From Bacilli bacterium (GTDB lineage: Bacteria > Bacillota_I > Bacilli_A > RF39 > UBA660): DNA of 7,737 bases. The stretch is from assembly GCA_900766325.1 (NCBI GenBank), contig CAAFVA010000035.1, forward strand, positions 1-7,737, read 5' to 3'. How positions within the stretch are numbered: position 1 is the stretch's first letter; every line of letters begins with the position of its first letter. Below, piece after piece: positions 1-5,948 of this stretch. The position numbers and the translations under genes were made by a program. The notes under the pieces are model-generated. The model saw only the letters and a program-made list of their open reading frames with translations, made no database searches and had not been told where the DNA came from.

Positions 1-653
1 TCTATGTAGTTATACCTATTACCTAATTTTATTTTATATTCATTTCTTATAAAGGTAAAACCATTACCTAATTCATCTAAAAATGATGGTATGTCTTCTA
101 GTATAAGATTTTGTAACATTTTCTCTGATATATCATTAGTATTAAACTTATTCTTTATAAGGATTGGATTTTTAATGAAGTCTTGTACCTTATTTTCTTC
201 CTTGTTAATTAGTTTTTCTTTTGTTTTATCATCCAATCTTTCATACGCTTTATTTTTTATTCTTTGTCTTAATTCTCTTACTGATAAATTCTGTTCTTCT
301 GCTATTTTTATATAGTAATTAATTTTATCTTTATTTCTTATTGAAAGTAATTCTCTAAAATGAGTCCACGTCAATTTGGTCCCCACTGGGGACACTTTTT
401 CATCCTTGAAAGTCAAATAGAATTGTCTCATTCTAAATAAAGTTCTTTTGTTATATCTTTTACCGATTTCTATTTCTAATTTATTAGCGTACTTACTTAT
501 TATCCCTTCACCATAATGTTTACCAGCCTCACTTAGAAGTTTACCAACATTATAATAAGTTTTTAAATCACTTCTATTTTTAGAATAATCTTTTACTTTT
601 TTATACACTTCATTATTTACTAGTTCATTTTTTATCTCGTCATAATAATTCAT
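1..653 (-). CDS. DUF1016 / YhcG-family PD-(D/E)XK nuclease, partial (C-terminus beyond left edge)
   Basis: An uninterrupted minus-strand frame runs from ATG at 653 to the window edge (217 codons, no stop). An AAGGAA Shine-Dalgarno at 661-666 supports the start. The protein reads as the DUF1016 family: the N-terminal helical domain (about residues 1-150) has YYNVGKLLSEAGKHYGEGII, a basic IGKRYNKRTLFRMRQFY stretch, LTWTHFRELLSI and LSVRELRQRIKNKAYERL. The C-terminal domain begins near residue 158 with DFIKNP, then LILEDIPSFLDELGNGFTFI and YKIKLGNRYNYI. In the family a catalytic Asp follows this point; the next codon begins GA, as expected for Asp or Glu, but is cut. Members are predicted PD-(D/E)XK nucleases, often found in accessory or restriction-modification neighbourhoods; substrate and role are unproven. 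It is separated from the upstream operon by a terminator, so it is probably transcribed alone. CpG is scarce (5 in 653 bp), unlike its neighbours, which hints at transfer. Family call firm; activity inferred. Confidence 0.87.
   Translation of the reverse strand, partial: MNYYDEIKNELVNNEVYKKVKDYSKNRSDLKTYYNVGKLLSEAGKHYGEGIISKYANKLEIEIGKRYNKRTLFRMRQFYLTFKDEKVSPVGTKLTWTHFRELLSIRNKDKINYYIKIAEEQNLSVRELRQRIKNKAYERLDDKTKEKLINKEENKVQDFIKNPILIKNKFNTNDISEKMLQNLILEDIPSFLDELGNGFTFIRNEYKIKLGNRYNYI
379..393. repeat. GC-rich interrupted palindrome inside the YhcG-family gene
   Basis: GTCCCCACTGGGGAC has perfect 7-bp arms around a single central base. It is strikingly GC-rich within very AT-rich coding sequence. 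On the minus strand it encodes the VSPVGTK stretch (residues 87-93) just before the conserved LTWTHF motif. It may be a protein-binding palindrome or only a consequence of the encoded motif. Confidence 0.6.
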
Positions 654-683
654 ATAATAGTTCCTTTCTTTTTTTAATCTTTT

Positions 684-715
684 ATTATATGAACCTTTTT
701 TAAAAATATTGTCAA
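684..715 (-). promoter_or_regulatory. Possible promoter of the YhcG-family gene
   Basis: On the minus strand a perfect TTGACA lies at 715-710 and a perfect TATAAT at 689-684. The 20-nt spacer is longer than the usual 16-18, so the pair is suboptimal. The -35 directly abuts the T-tract of the upstream operon's terminator. The SD (661-666) and ATG (653) follow at plausible distances. Either box alone could be chance in AT-rich DNA. Confidence 0.4.
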
Positions 716-738
716 AAAAAGAATCCAAACGGATTCTT
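713..738 (-). terminator. Rho-independent terminator of the glucosaminidase-cohesin operon
   Basis: Read on the minus strand, an 8-bp stem AAGAATCC / GGATTCTT with a GTTT loop ends in a continuous T run (seven T in total from the end of the stem). The stem starts within the TAA stop codon of the cohesin-like gene (739-737). It should separate this operon from the YhcG-family gene. Confidence 0.85.
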
Positions 739-2296
739 AAACATCGTCTTCATCATCTTCTAACGATACTCTTCTAAATGATGGTTTTGAATCATCTAAT
801 TTTTTCTTCGCTTCTTCTATTTCTTTAATTTTTTGCTTTCTTGATTTTTTAGGAACAACATATTCATCTTCTTCAACTTTTTTTATTGATGGCTTTTCAT
901 CTACACTTTCAATATCGTATGAATCATTGTCATCGCTAATCTTTTTATTTATTTTTGCTTTTAACTTATCTATTTTTTTCTGATGTTTCTCTATTCTTTT
1001 TTCTTTACTTACGAAAGCCTTCTTAAATAAGGTTATCAAGATAATTAATAAAATGGTTACCAATAATGCCAATGCGATAAAAAACAAGAATATTATTATG
1101 TTATTTTTAGAATTTTCTAAATTTTCATAATACCTTTGAAAAGTACCATCTTCACTATCATAAATATAAAAACCTTTGTCACCAGTTTGTAAATTTTGGG
1201 CATATACCAAATAATAATCTTTATCATCATCTAGAACATACTTGTAAGCATTTACCGAATCTTGACCAAGTTTTATGGTTGTCTTTTTGAAACCATATGG
1301 TATATCGTCATCATTTGCATTTAAGATAAGTAGGTAAAGTCCATTTCCGTTTGCTTCGCTAAATTTGGTGAATTCTTTATTCTTGGTATCATATATGAAT
1401 AATTTAACGTCACCATCTTCGTTTTTTAAAGCAACCAAAACAAGTCCCGCCGCCTCACTTTCGTATGCCGCTACTTCTTGGTCTTCTATCGTTATTTTAG
1501 TTTCAACAAATCCTACTGGTATGTTTTCTACTTGACCTGATTTTCTAACGATTGTATAATTTTCGCCGTCTACTTTTACTTCTATCGGATCAAGTTCTTC
1601 AACGGTTAAATTAATAACGTAGGTTTTCTTTTCCCCATGCTGAGCGGTTACCACAACCTCTATTTTATTAAGACCGTCAACAACGTCTATTTCACCTGCA
1701 CCAGTAATGCTTGCGGTTGAATCTTCAGCGATTGCTATTATATTAGCTTTAGTAGTATCCACCGGTAAAGTAGCTGAATACTCTAAGGTTGATGCGTTAA
1801 ATACTGGCGTTAGCTCCGCACCTTCAACAGATAATGATGCTAAATTATTATTTCTACTATAACTTGCCTCTATTTCAGCTTGGGTTCTCATCGTAACACT
1901 AGCTGATCCGGTCGTCGATAAACACTCATTGGTGCTTGTGTAATCTAAAACTGATGCGTTAACTGGTCTAAACGTTGCCGTACCAGATGTTAACGCGGTG
2001 AAAGTATATGTGTAACTAGATGAAGTTTTGCTTCCATTACCGTAATCAACCACGTGAAGTTGTCCACTGTTTAACCTTACTTTTGAAGAATCGTAACTCA
2101 ATGTATATTCCCAAGAGCCTATTGACTCTGAACCAGACACAGTAACAGTTACCCTAAAACTTTGCCCAACAACAACGTTAGAAGGAGCTGAAACTCTAAT
2201 TCTGCAGCTTGCAGCATCTAAAGATGGTAATTTAAATAAGAATACAAAAAGGAGGATAAACGCTCCTGTTAATATTTTTTTATATAACTTTCTCAT
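737..2296 (-). CDS. Membrane-anchored cohesin-like / cadherin-like beta-sandwich protein with cytoplasmic tail
   Basis: A 519-residue surface protein that probably acts as the membrane receptor for the dockerin enzyme encoded just upstream. A signal peptide (about 1-29) is followed by a cohesin-like beta-sandwich (about 30-137: VVVGQSFRVTVTVSG, SWEYTLSYDSSKVRL, SGTATF), with Cys31 and Cys125 placed for a disulfide. A cadherin-like beta-sandwich domain follows (about 150-233: LASLSVEGAELTPVF, LEYSATLP, EKKTYVINL). Residues 259-314 and 332-391 are two diverged copies of an unrecognised repeat (IPxGF...IYD...F). One transmembrane helix lies at about 399-424. A cytoplasmic tail of about 95 residues is rich in Lys, Glu and Asp, begins with a likely short coiled coil and ends acidic (SLEDDEDDV). 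ATG at 2296 is preceded by AGGAGG lying on the upstream gene's stop codon, so the two are co-transcribed and probably translationally coupled. The cohesin assignment rests on pattern reading and is less certain than the partner's dockerin. Binding is inferred. Confidence 0.77.
   Translation of the reverse strand: MRKLYKKILTGAFILLFVFLFKLPSLDAASCRIRVSAPSNVVVGQSFRVTVTVSGSESIGSWEYTLSYDSSKVRLNSGQLHVVDYGNGSKTSSSYTYTFTALTSGTATFRPVNASVLDYTSTNECLSTTGSASVTMRTQAEIEASYSRNNNLASLSVEGAELTPVFNASTLEYSATLPVDTTKANIIAIAEDSTASITGAGEIDVVDGLNKIEVVVTAQHGEKKTYVINLTVEELDPIEVKVDGENYTIVRKSGQVENIPVGFVETKITIEDQEVAAYESEAAGLVLVALKNEDGDVKLFIYDTKNKEFTKFSEANGNGLYLLILNANDDDIPYGFKKTTIKLGQDSVNAYKYVLDDDKDYYLVYAQNLQTGDKGFYIYDSEDGTFQRYYENLENSKNNIIIFLFFIALALLVTILLIILITLFKKAFVSKEKRIEKHQKKIDKLKAKINKKISDDNDSYDIESVDEKPSIKKVEEDEYVVPKKSRKQKIKEIEEAKKKLDDSKPSFRRVSLEDDEDDV
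1124..1522 (-). repeat. Two diverged protein-level tandem repeats in the cohesin-like protein
   Basis: Residues 259-314 (1522-1355) and 332-391 (1303-1124) align over about 57-60 positions. Both start IPxGF, keep T and I, then V.AY nine to ten residues on, and end GD....IYD....F.....E. By eye about 16 positions are identical, with similar hydrophobic spacing elsewhere. DNA identity is low, so the duplication is old. They form the stretch between the cadherin-like domain and the membrane helix. I do not recognise the family. Confidence 0.7.
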
Positions 2297-2302
2297 TTCA
2301 TA

Positions 2303-2308
2303 CCTCCT
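2303..2308 (-). promoter_or_regulatory. Shine-Dalgarno of the cohesin-like gene overlapping the upstream stop codon
   Basis: AGGAGG (minus strand, 2308-2303) shares bases with the TAG stop of the glucosaminidase gene (2309-2307) and sits 6 nt before ATG at 2296. This arrangement favours reinitiation or translational coupling, giving linked output of the dockerin enzyme and the cohesin-like protein. Confidence 0.85.
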
Positions 2309-4088
2309 ATTGTGTAATACTTCCAGTGCCTAATAAATATTTTTGAATTAATAATAAGTCTTTAATTGTTACGCTATTATCATGTGATAAATCCGCAGCC
2401 TCTTTATTTGATTCCGTTAAGCCTTGTGAACCAAGTAGGTACTTTTGTACGAATAACAAATCTTTAATTGATACAACACCGTCACCGGTTACGTCGCCAT
2501 ATACGGCTATTTCATAAGTTTTATCATTAATACTTATAATATCTTCGGTCGAAACCTTACCACTTACTTTAGTTTGCCAATTTCTATCCATAATGTAAAC
2601 TTCAGCACCTAAATTTTCCAAACATTCCCTAATAGAGCTTACGTCCTCACCTAAGGTTATTTTAGTAAAGTAACCGTTAACAATTTTATAACCCGTCTTT
2701 GCAAGTATCTGTTCTGCTGTTAAAGTTGGCGTGTCATTTCCTTCGTTTGATCCTGAACCACTACCACCTTGGTTTGAATCCGGCGGTGTAGGAGTAGTTG
2801 ACCCTCCTACCGTGTCCGTTCTAGATACTTTAAACGCAGAGTCCGGTCTGTTGTTATAAACAGGAATTACAAAGGTATAATTATTATCTAATTTACCACT
2901 TGATTTATATGAACTATAGATATTTGAAGCTTCTGATTCTGGAGCCATTATGTTTGTTTGATACTGATGGGTATACTCAGTTCTTGTTCTATAACTTGAT
3001 ACGTTAAACTTTTGGAAATATATCGTATCTTGACCAATACTTATATAAGATGAACCAATAAATTTTGCACCACCGGTAATTGCCTTTTGAATAGAATTCC
3101 ATCCCTGGTTTTTAGCATATTCCAAACCTTTTAGGTAATTATCTTCACCTGAGGTTGCCCCAATGTTATAAAAGTTATAATAACCTTCGTATCCTGATAC
3201 CGTACCACTAGATGCCGAAGAGCCTTTGGTTCCGACTTCTTGAATGGCACGTGATGCTAAATGAACCGCTGAGACGTTAGCTTCCTTGGCCGCTTCGATA
3301 AAGGCCTCAGCGTATGTTTTGGTTACACCATTTTCCGTAAAAGTTCCTTCCATAAACGTTCCGTCAAGTAAGCTTTGAACCGATGAATCTTCACTTGAAT
3401 TATAAGATAGAGACTGAAACATAAATATTCCTTTTTCTGTTAAAAAGTTTCTTGGATCCATGTAGTACTTTACTGCGTCTTTAGCAGGGGCATACCAATT
3501 AGTACCATCAACTATTATTCCGTTTGGATTCATGCTATCTTTAAAAATTAAAGAAGGATATAAATATGATATAGCACTAGTTCCTTTTTCACTTTCTGCT
3601 TCCGCTGATGCTTCCCAATCAAGATCGGTATAATCAGCTTTAAAAGTCCAATTCGGATGCATTGCGTGTAATTTTCTTAAATAAGGTTTATAACTTTCTG
3701 GAAATGCACTTATGCTTTCTTCGAATGATGCATCATCATTATATGTATAAGTTTTAACATCATACATACAAGCTTTTGCAACGTAACCAGTATATTCTCT
3801 TGCGGCATAATCAAACTTTACGGCGTACCAAGTAGCGCTATTATTTCCTTCGTTAGGACCAGTCGCACTTTTTATATAATCAAGTTGTTGATTAGGGTAC
3901 ACATAAACGGTATCGTTACCGTTTTTTATGGCGGAAGATTTATCTGATGCTTCCGTTCTTACCGGACACTTGTATTTTACTTGGTATAAATCATAAGAGC
4001 CTGCACTTACTTTACTTAAAAAAGAGCAAAAGGTAAACACAATAACAAATAACATCGTTATATAAAATGTTTTTTTACGTGTCTTCAT
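2307..4088 (-). CDS. Secreted GH73-like endo-beta-N-acetylglucosaminidase with C-terminal type I dockerin
   Basis: A 593-residue peptidoglycan hydrolase predicted to cleave GlcNAc-MurNAc linkages outside the membrane. A signal peptide (1-29, KVSA end) precedes an SH3b-like wall-binding module (about 33-110: CPVRTEAS, TWYAVKFDY, YTGYVA). The catalytic region spans about 133-415: YLRKLHAMHPNWTF, NWYAPAKDAVKYYMDPRNFL, HLASRAIQEVGTKGS with probable catalytic Glu284, then YYNFYNIGA and KFIGSSYISIGQDTIYFQKF. A Pro/Gly/Ser linker (about 425-455) leads to a small pre-dockerin domain (about 458-530). The dockerin has two Ca-binding loops: D532-T534-D536-S540-D543 and D566-S568-D570-T574-D577, each followed by a KDLL..QKYLLG helix. 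ATG at 4088 has AGGAG at 4097-4101 and an extended -10 upstream. It is the first gene of an operon with the cohesin-like gene 10 bp downstream. A dockerin on an autolysin-type enzyme is unusual. Enzyme family and dockerin calls are firm; the binding partner is inferred. Confidence 0.9.
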   Translation of the reverse strand: MKTRKKTFYITMLFVIVFTFCSFLSKVSAGSYDLYQVKYKCPVRTEASDKSSAIKNGNDTVYVYPNQQLDYIKSATGPNEGNNSATWYAVKFDYAAREYTGYVAKACMYDVKTYTYNDDASFEESISAFPESYKPYLRKLHAMHPNWTFKADYTDLDWEASAEAESEKGTSAISYLYPSLIFKDSMNPNGIIVDGTNWYAPAKDAVKYYMDPRNFLTEKGIFMFQSLSYNSSEDSSVQSLLDGTFMEGTFTENGVTKTYAEAFIEAAKEANVSAVHLASRAIQEVGTKGSSASSGTVSGYEGYYNFYNIGATSGEDNYLKGLEYAKNQGWNSIQKAITGGAKFIGSSYISIGQDTIYFQKFNVSSYRTRTEYTHQYQTNIMAPESEASNIYSSYKSSGKLDNNYTFVIPVYNNRPDSAFKVSRTDTVGGSTTPTPPDSNQGGSGSGSNEGNDTPTLTAEQILAKTGYKIVNGYFTKITLGEDVSSIRECLENLGAEVYIMDRNWQTKVSGKVSTEDIISINDKTYEIAVYGDVTGDGVVSIKDLLFVQKYLLGSQGLTESNKEAADLSHDNSVTIKDLLLIQKYLLGTGSITQ

Positions 4089-4111
4089 GTAACCAACTCC
4101 TATTCATATCA

Positions 4112-4120
4112 ATTATAACA
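4112..4120 (-). promoter_or_regulatory. Extended -10 promoter of the glucosaminidase-cohesin operon
   Basis: The minus strand reads TGTTATAAT (4120-4112), a perfect TATAAT with the TGn extension. No good -35 lies 16-18 nt upstream, as is common for extended -10 promoters. Transcription would start near 4105, giving a leader of about 17 nt that contains the AGGAG at 4097-4101. Confidence 0.7.
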
Positions 4121-4148
4121 TAGAATATGGTTACAAAAGCACTAAAAT

Positions 4149-4184
4149 GGTAAAACAAAGTTATAATTTGTAAAATAGTGTAAA
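4149..4184. promoter_or_regulatory. Phased TGTAAA direct repeats, possible WalR/PhoP-type operator
   Basis: TGTAAA occurs at 4169-4174 and 4179-4184, exactly 10 bp apart, with a degenerate GGTAAA at 4149-4154 on the same helical face. The motif resembles the WalR box (TGTWAH-N5-TGTWAH), though the gap here is 4 nt. On the other strand it reads TTTACA-N4-TTTACA, like a PhoP box. It lies about 50 bp upstream of the glucosaminidase -10 and about 70 bp upstream of the LCP -35. Regulation of wall hydrolases by WalR is established in other Firmicutes; its use here is inference. Confidence 0.35.
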
Positions 4185-4254
4185 AATTAGTTAGAATATT
4201 ATCATTGTTTTTTAAGCATTATAGTAACAAGCGTTCATATTAATTTTTATGACG

Positions 4255-4283
4255 TTGTTTTTTGTAGAATTTTGTTGTATAAT
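4255..4283 (+). promoter_or_regulatory. Sigma70/SigA-type promoter of the LCP gene
   Basis: TTGTTT (4255-4260) and a perfect TATAAT (4278-4283) are separated by 17 nt. Transcription would begin around 4290, just before the GAGG ribosome site at 4297. The -35 matches only the TTG half of the consensus. Confidence 0.68.
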
Positions 4284-4296
4284 TACTTGGTAACAT

Positions 4297-4304
4297 GAGG
4301 TGAT
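4297..4304 (+). promoter_or_regulatory. Shine-Dalgarno fixing the TTG start of the LCP gene
   Basis: GAGGTGAT lies 7 nt (from the end of GAGG) before TTG at 4308. The only nearby ATG (4295) is followed at once by an in-frame TGA, so it cannot start the gene. TTG is therefore the best start, giving a lysine/arginine-rich N-terminus ahead of the first membrane helix. Confidence 0.8.
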
Positions 4305-4307
4305 ATT

Positions 4308-5939
4308 TTGGAAAAACGAAAAAGGAAATTTAAAAAAGCCGTACTCTTACTTTTTCCACTTTTGATTGTTTATTACGTATCTAGTGCTTACTTCGTTGAT
4401 GCTATATATTACTACAATTCATCTAAAAGTTTTATGACGTACGTAGTTTATGCTTTGATTTTTTTAACGGCACTGTTCATTGTAATATTTACGGTAAAAG
4501 GATTTAAGTGCGTAAAGAAGAACAAAACAAAAAGTTACGTTTGGTATTTTATATTTTTAATACTATTTATAGCAGCTGAAATATTCATAACCGTTAACAT
4601 AAATAAAATCTCATCATCACTATCTAAAATAACAAGTAATAACGCTGGATACTCATCTAGTATCGTAGTTCTTAGTGATTCTGATTATGATTCAATTAGC
4701 GACATAAAAGAAGATGATGCTAAAATAGGTATTATAAACGATGAGGATAACCAAGAGGGATACGTTCTTCCTATGCAGATTGTAGAAGATGAAGGAATTA
4801 ACGAGGAGAATTTAGCAAGTTACGATGAATACGAAAATATGCTTAATGACTTATATGATGGTGAAATAGATGCCATGTTCGTAAGTTCTTCTTATGTTTC
4901 ATTGTTTGCTAGTTACGAAGGATATGAAAATATTGCTGATGAAACAAAAGTAATATATGAAAAAACTGAAGAGACTGAAAAAGAAACTAGTACAACTGGT
5001 AGAACATTAGATGAGCCATTTACCATCCTTCTTATGGGAGTTGATAGTAACACTAATTCTCTTTCTAAAAGTAACTCATTTAACGGGGATACTCTTATGT
5101 TAATAACGTTTAATCCGCATACGATGAACGCAACCATTCTTAGTATTCCAAGAGATACTAGGGTACCAATCGTATGCACAAGATCAAAAGCTAAAAATAA
5201 AATAAATTCAGCAGCTTTATACGGAGCTGATTGCGTAATGGATACGATAACAAACTTCACAGGCATTGAAATAGATTACTGGGTAAAAGTTAATTTCCAA
5301 GGTGTTATCTCACTTGTTGATGCTTTAGGTGGCATCGAGGTAGACGTTCCGTACGCGTTTTGTGAAAGCGATTCAAAAAGAAGATTTGGTAATAATACAA
5401 TATACATTGAAAAAGGATTACAAACCTTAAACGGTGAACAAACACTTGCCTTTGCAAGAAACCGTCATACGTGGCCACAATACTGTGGAAGAAAATACTC
5501 AAATTACAATAGTAATGATTTTATAAGAGGACAAAACCAACAGCAAATAGTAAAAGCAATCGTTAACAAATTAAAGGGAATTAACAGCCTATCAGAAATA
5601 TACGACATATTAGATATTTTAGGGGATAACGTTGATACAAACATAGATAAAGATACAATGATTACTGGTTTTGATACGTTTAAGAACATATTATTTAATT
5701 CTAGAAACATCAATAGTGATGATTTTATAGGTACCCAAAGACTTTATTTATCTGGTTATGACAACACCATAAATGGAATTTACTACTTTGAATATTATAA
5801 GCAAAGTTTAAATGAGATTGTTGATGCCATGGAAATAAACCTTGAACTGAAAGAGCCAGAGATGGATAAGGAATTCTCATTTTCCATTAATAATCCATAT
5901 GAAGATACACAAATAGGAAAAGGAACTTATAGTTACTAA
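4308..5939 (+). CDS. LytR-CpsA-Psr (LCP) family glycopolymer-peptidoglycan transferase
   Basis: A 543-residue membrane enzyme expected to transfer lipid-linked teichoic-acid-like or capsular polymers onto peptidoglycan outside the membrane. A basic N-terminus is followed by three hydrophobic helices (about 11-31, 43-63, 78-98). An extracellular domain at about 115-218 resembles a small periplasmic-binding-like fold (KIGIINDE, YENMLNDLYDGEIDAMFV). An acidic Thr/Glu linker precedes the LCP domain (about 236-425), with FTILLMGVDS, Asp261 in DTLMLITFNP, Arg282 and Arg285 in SIPRDTRV, KINSAALYGA, LGGIEVDVP, LNGEQTLAFARNRH and NDFIRGQNQQQIV. These cover the conserved Arg, Asp and polyprenyl-phosphate pocket residues of the family. 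Extracellular Cys289, 309, 352 and 393 could form two disulfides. It has its own promoter, diverges from the glucosaminidase operon and converges on the holin-like gene. The polymer attached is unknown; the acyltransferase and polymerase downstream suggest a polysaccharide. Confidence 0.93.
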   Translation: MEKRKRKFKKAVLLLFPLLIVYYVSSAYFVDAIYYYNSSKSFMTYVVYALIFLTALFIVIFTVKGFKCVKKNKTKSYVWYFIFLILFIAAEIFITVNINKISSSLSKITSNNAGYSSSIVVLSDSDYDSISDIKEDDAKIGIINDEDNQEGYVLPMQIVEDEGINEENLASYDEYENMLNDLYDGEIDAMFVSSSYVSLFASYEGYENIADETKVIYEKTEETEKETSTTGRTLDEPFTILLMGVDSNTNSLSKSNSFNGDTLMLITFNPHTMNATILSIPRDTRVPIVCTRSKAKNKINSAALYGADCVMDTITNFTGIEIDYWVKVNFQGVISLVDALGGIEVDVPYAFCESDSKRRFGNNTIYIEKGLQTLNGEQTLAFARNRHTWPQYCGRKYSNYNSNDFIRGQNQQQIVKAIVNKLKGINSLSEIYDILDILGDNVDTNIDKDTMITGFDTFKNILFNSRNINSDDFIGTQRLYLSGYDNTINGIYYFEYYKQSLNEIVDAMEINLELKEPEMDKEFSFSINNPYEDTQIGKGTYSY

Positions 5940-5945
5940 GTTCCT
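5921..5945. terminator. Bidirectional terminator between LCP and holin-like genes
   Basis: AGGAACTTA pairs with TAAGTTCCT (9 bp, 7-nt loop). T-rich sequence follows on both sides: TCTTTTAATT on the plus strand and a TTTT run on the minus strand. The stem includes the last LCP codons and its TAA stop (5937-5939). The holin-like stop (5951-5949) lies just beyond. It serves two convergent genes only 9 bp apart. Confidence 0.75.
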
Positions 5946-5948
5946 CTT

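Noticed and set aside
91..315. Plus-strand open frame of 74 codons
   Set aside because: It is antisense to the clearly conserved YhcG-family coding frame, has no convincing ribosome site and encodes a low-complexity Ser/Leu/Phe-rich product typical of a shadow frame.
379..393. Palindrome as a transcription terminator
   Set aside because: It sits inside a coding frame, has a one-base centre that cannot form an RNA loop without breaking stem pairs, and is not followed by a real T-run on the coding strand.
2204..2224. Possible lipoprotein signal (AASC) at the start of the cohesin-like protein
   Set aside because: The residues before Cys31 do not fit a lipobox (no Leu/Val at -3 and Ser at -1 after a non-hydrophobic stretch). 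The protein already has a C-terminal membrane helix, and Cys31 has a plausible disulfide partner in Cys125.
4162..4167. Plus-strand TATAAT as an additional LCP promoter
   Set aside because: No matching -35 is seen, it is about 140 bp from the gene, and a better-placed promoter exists at 4255-4283.
4913..5713. Three minus-strand open frames (4913-5266, 5305-5502, 5504-5713)
   Set aside because: All lie opposite the LCP coding sequence, whose conserved motifs cover the region. None has a recognisable product or a supporting ribosome site.
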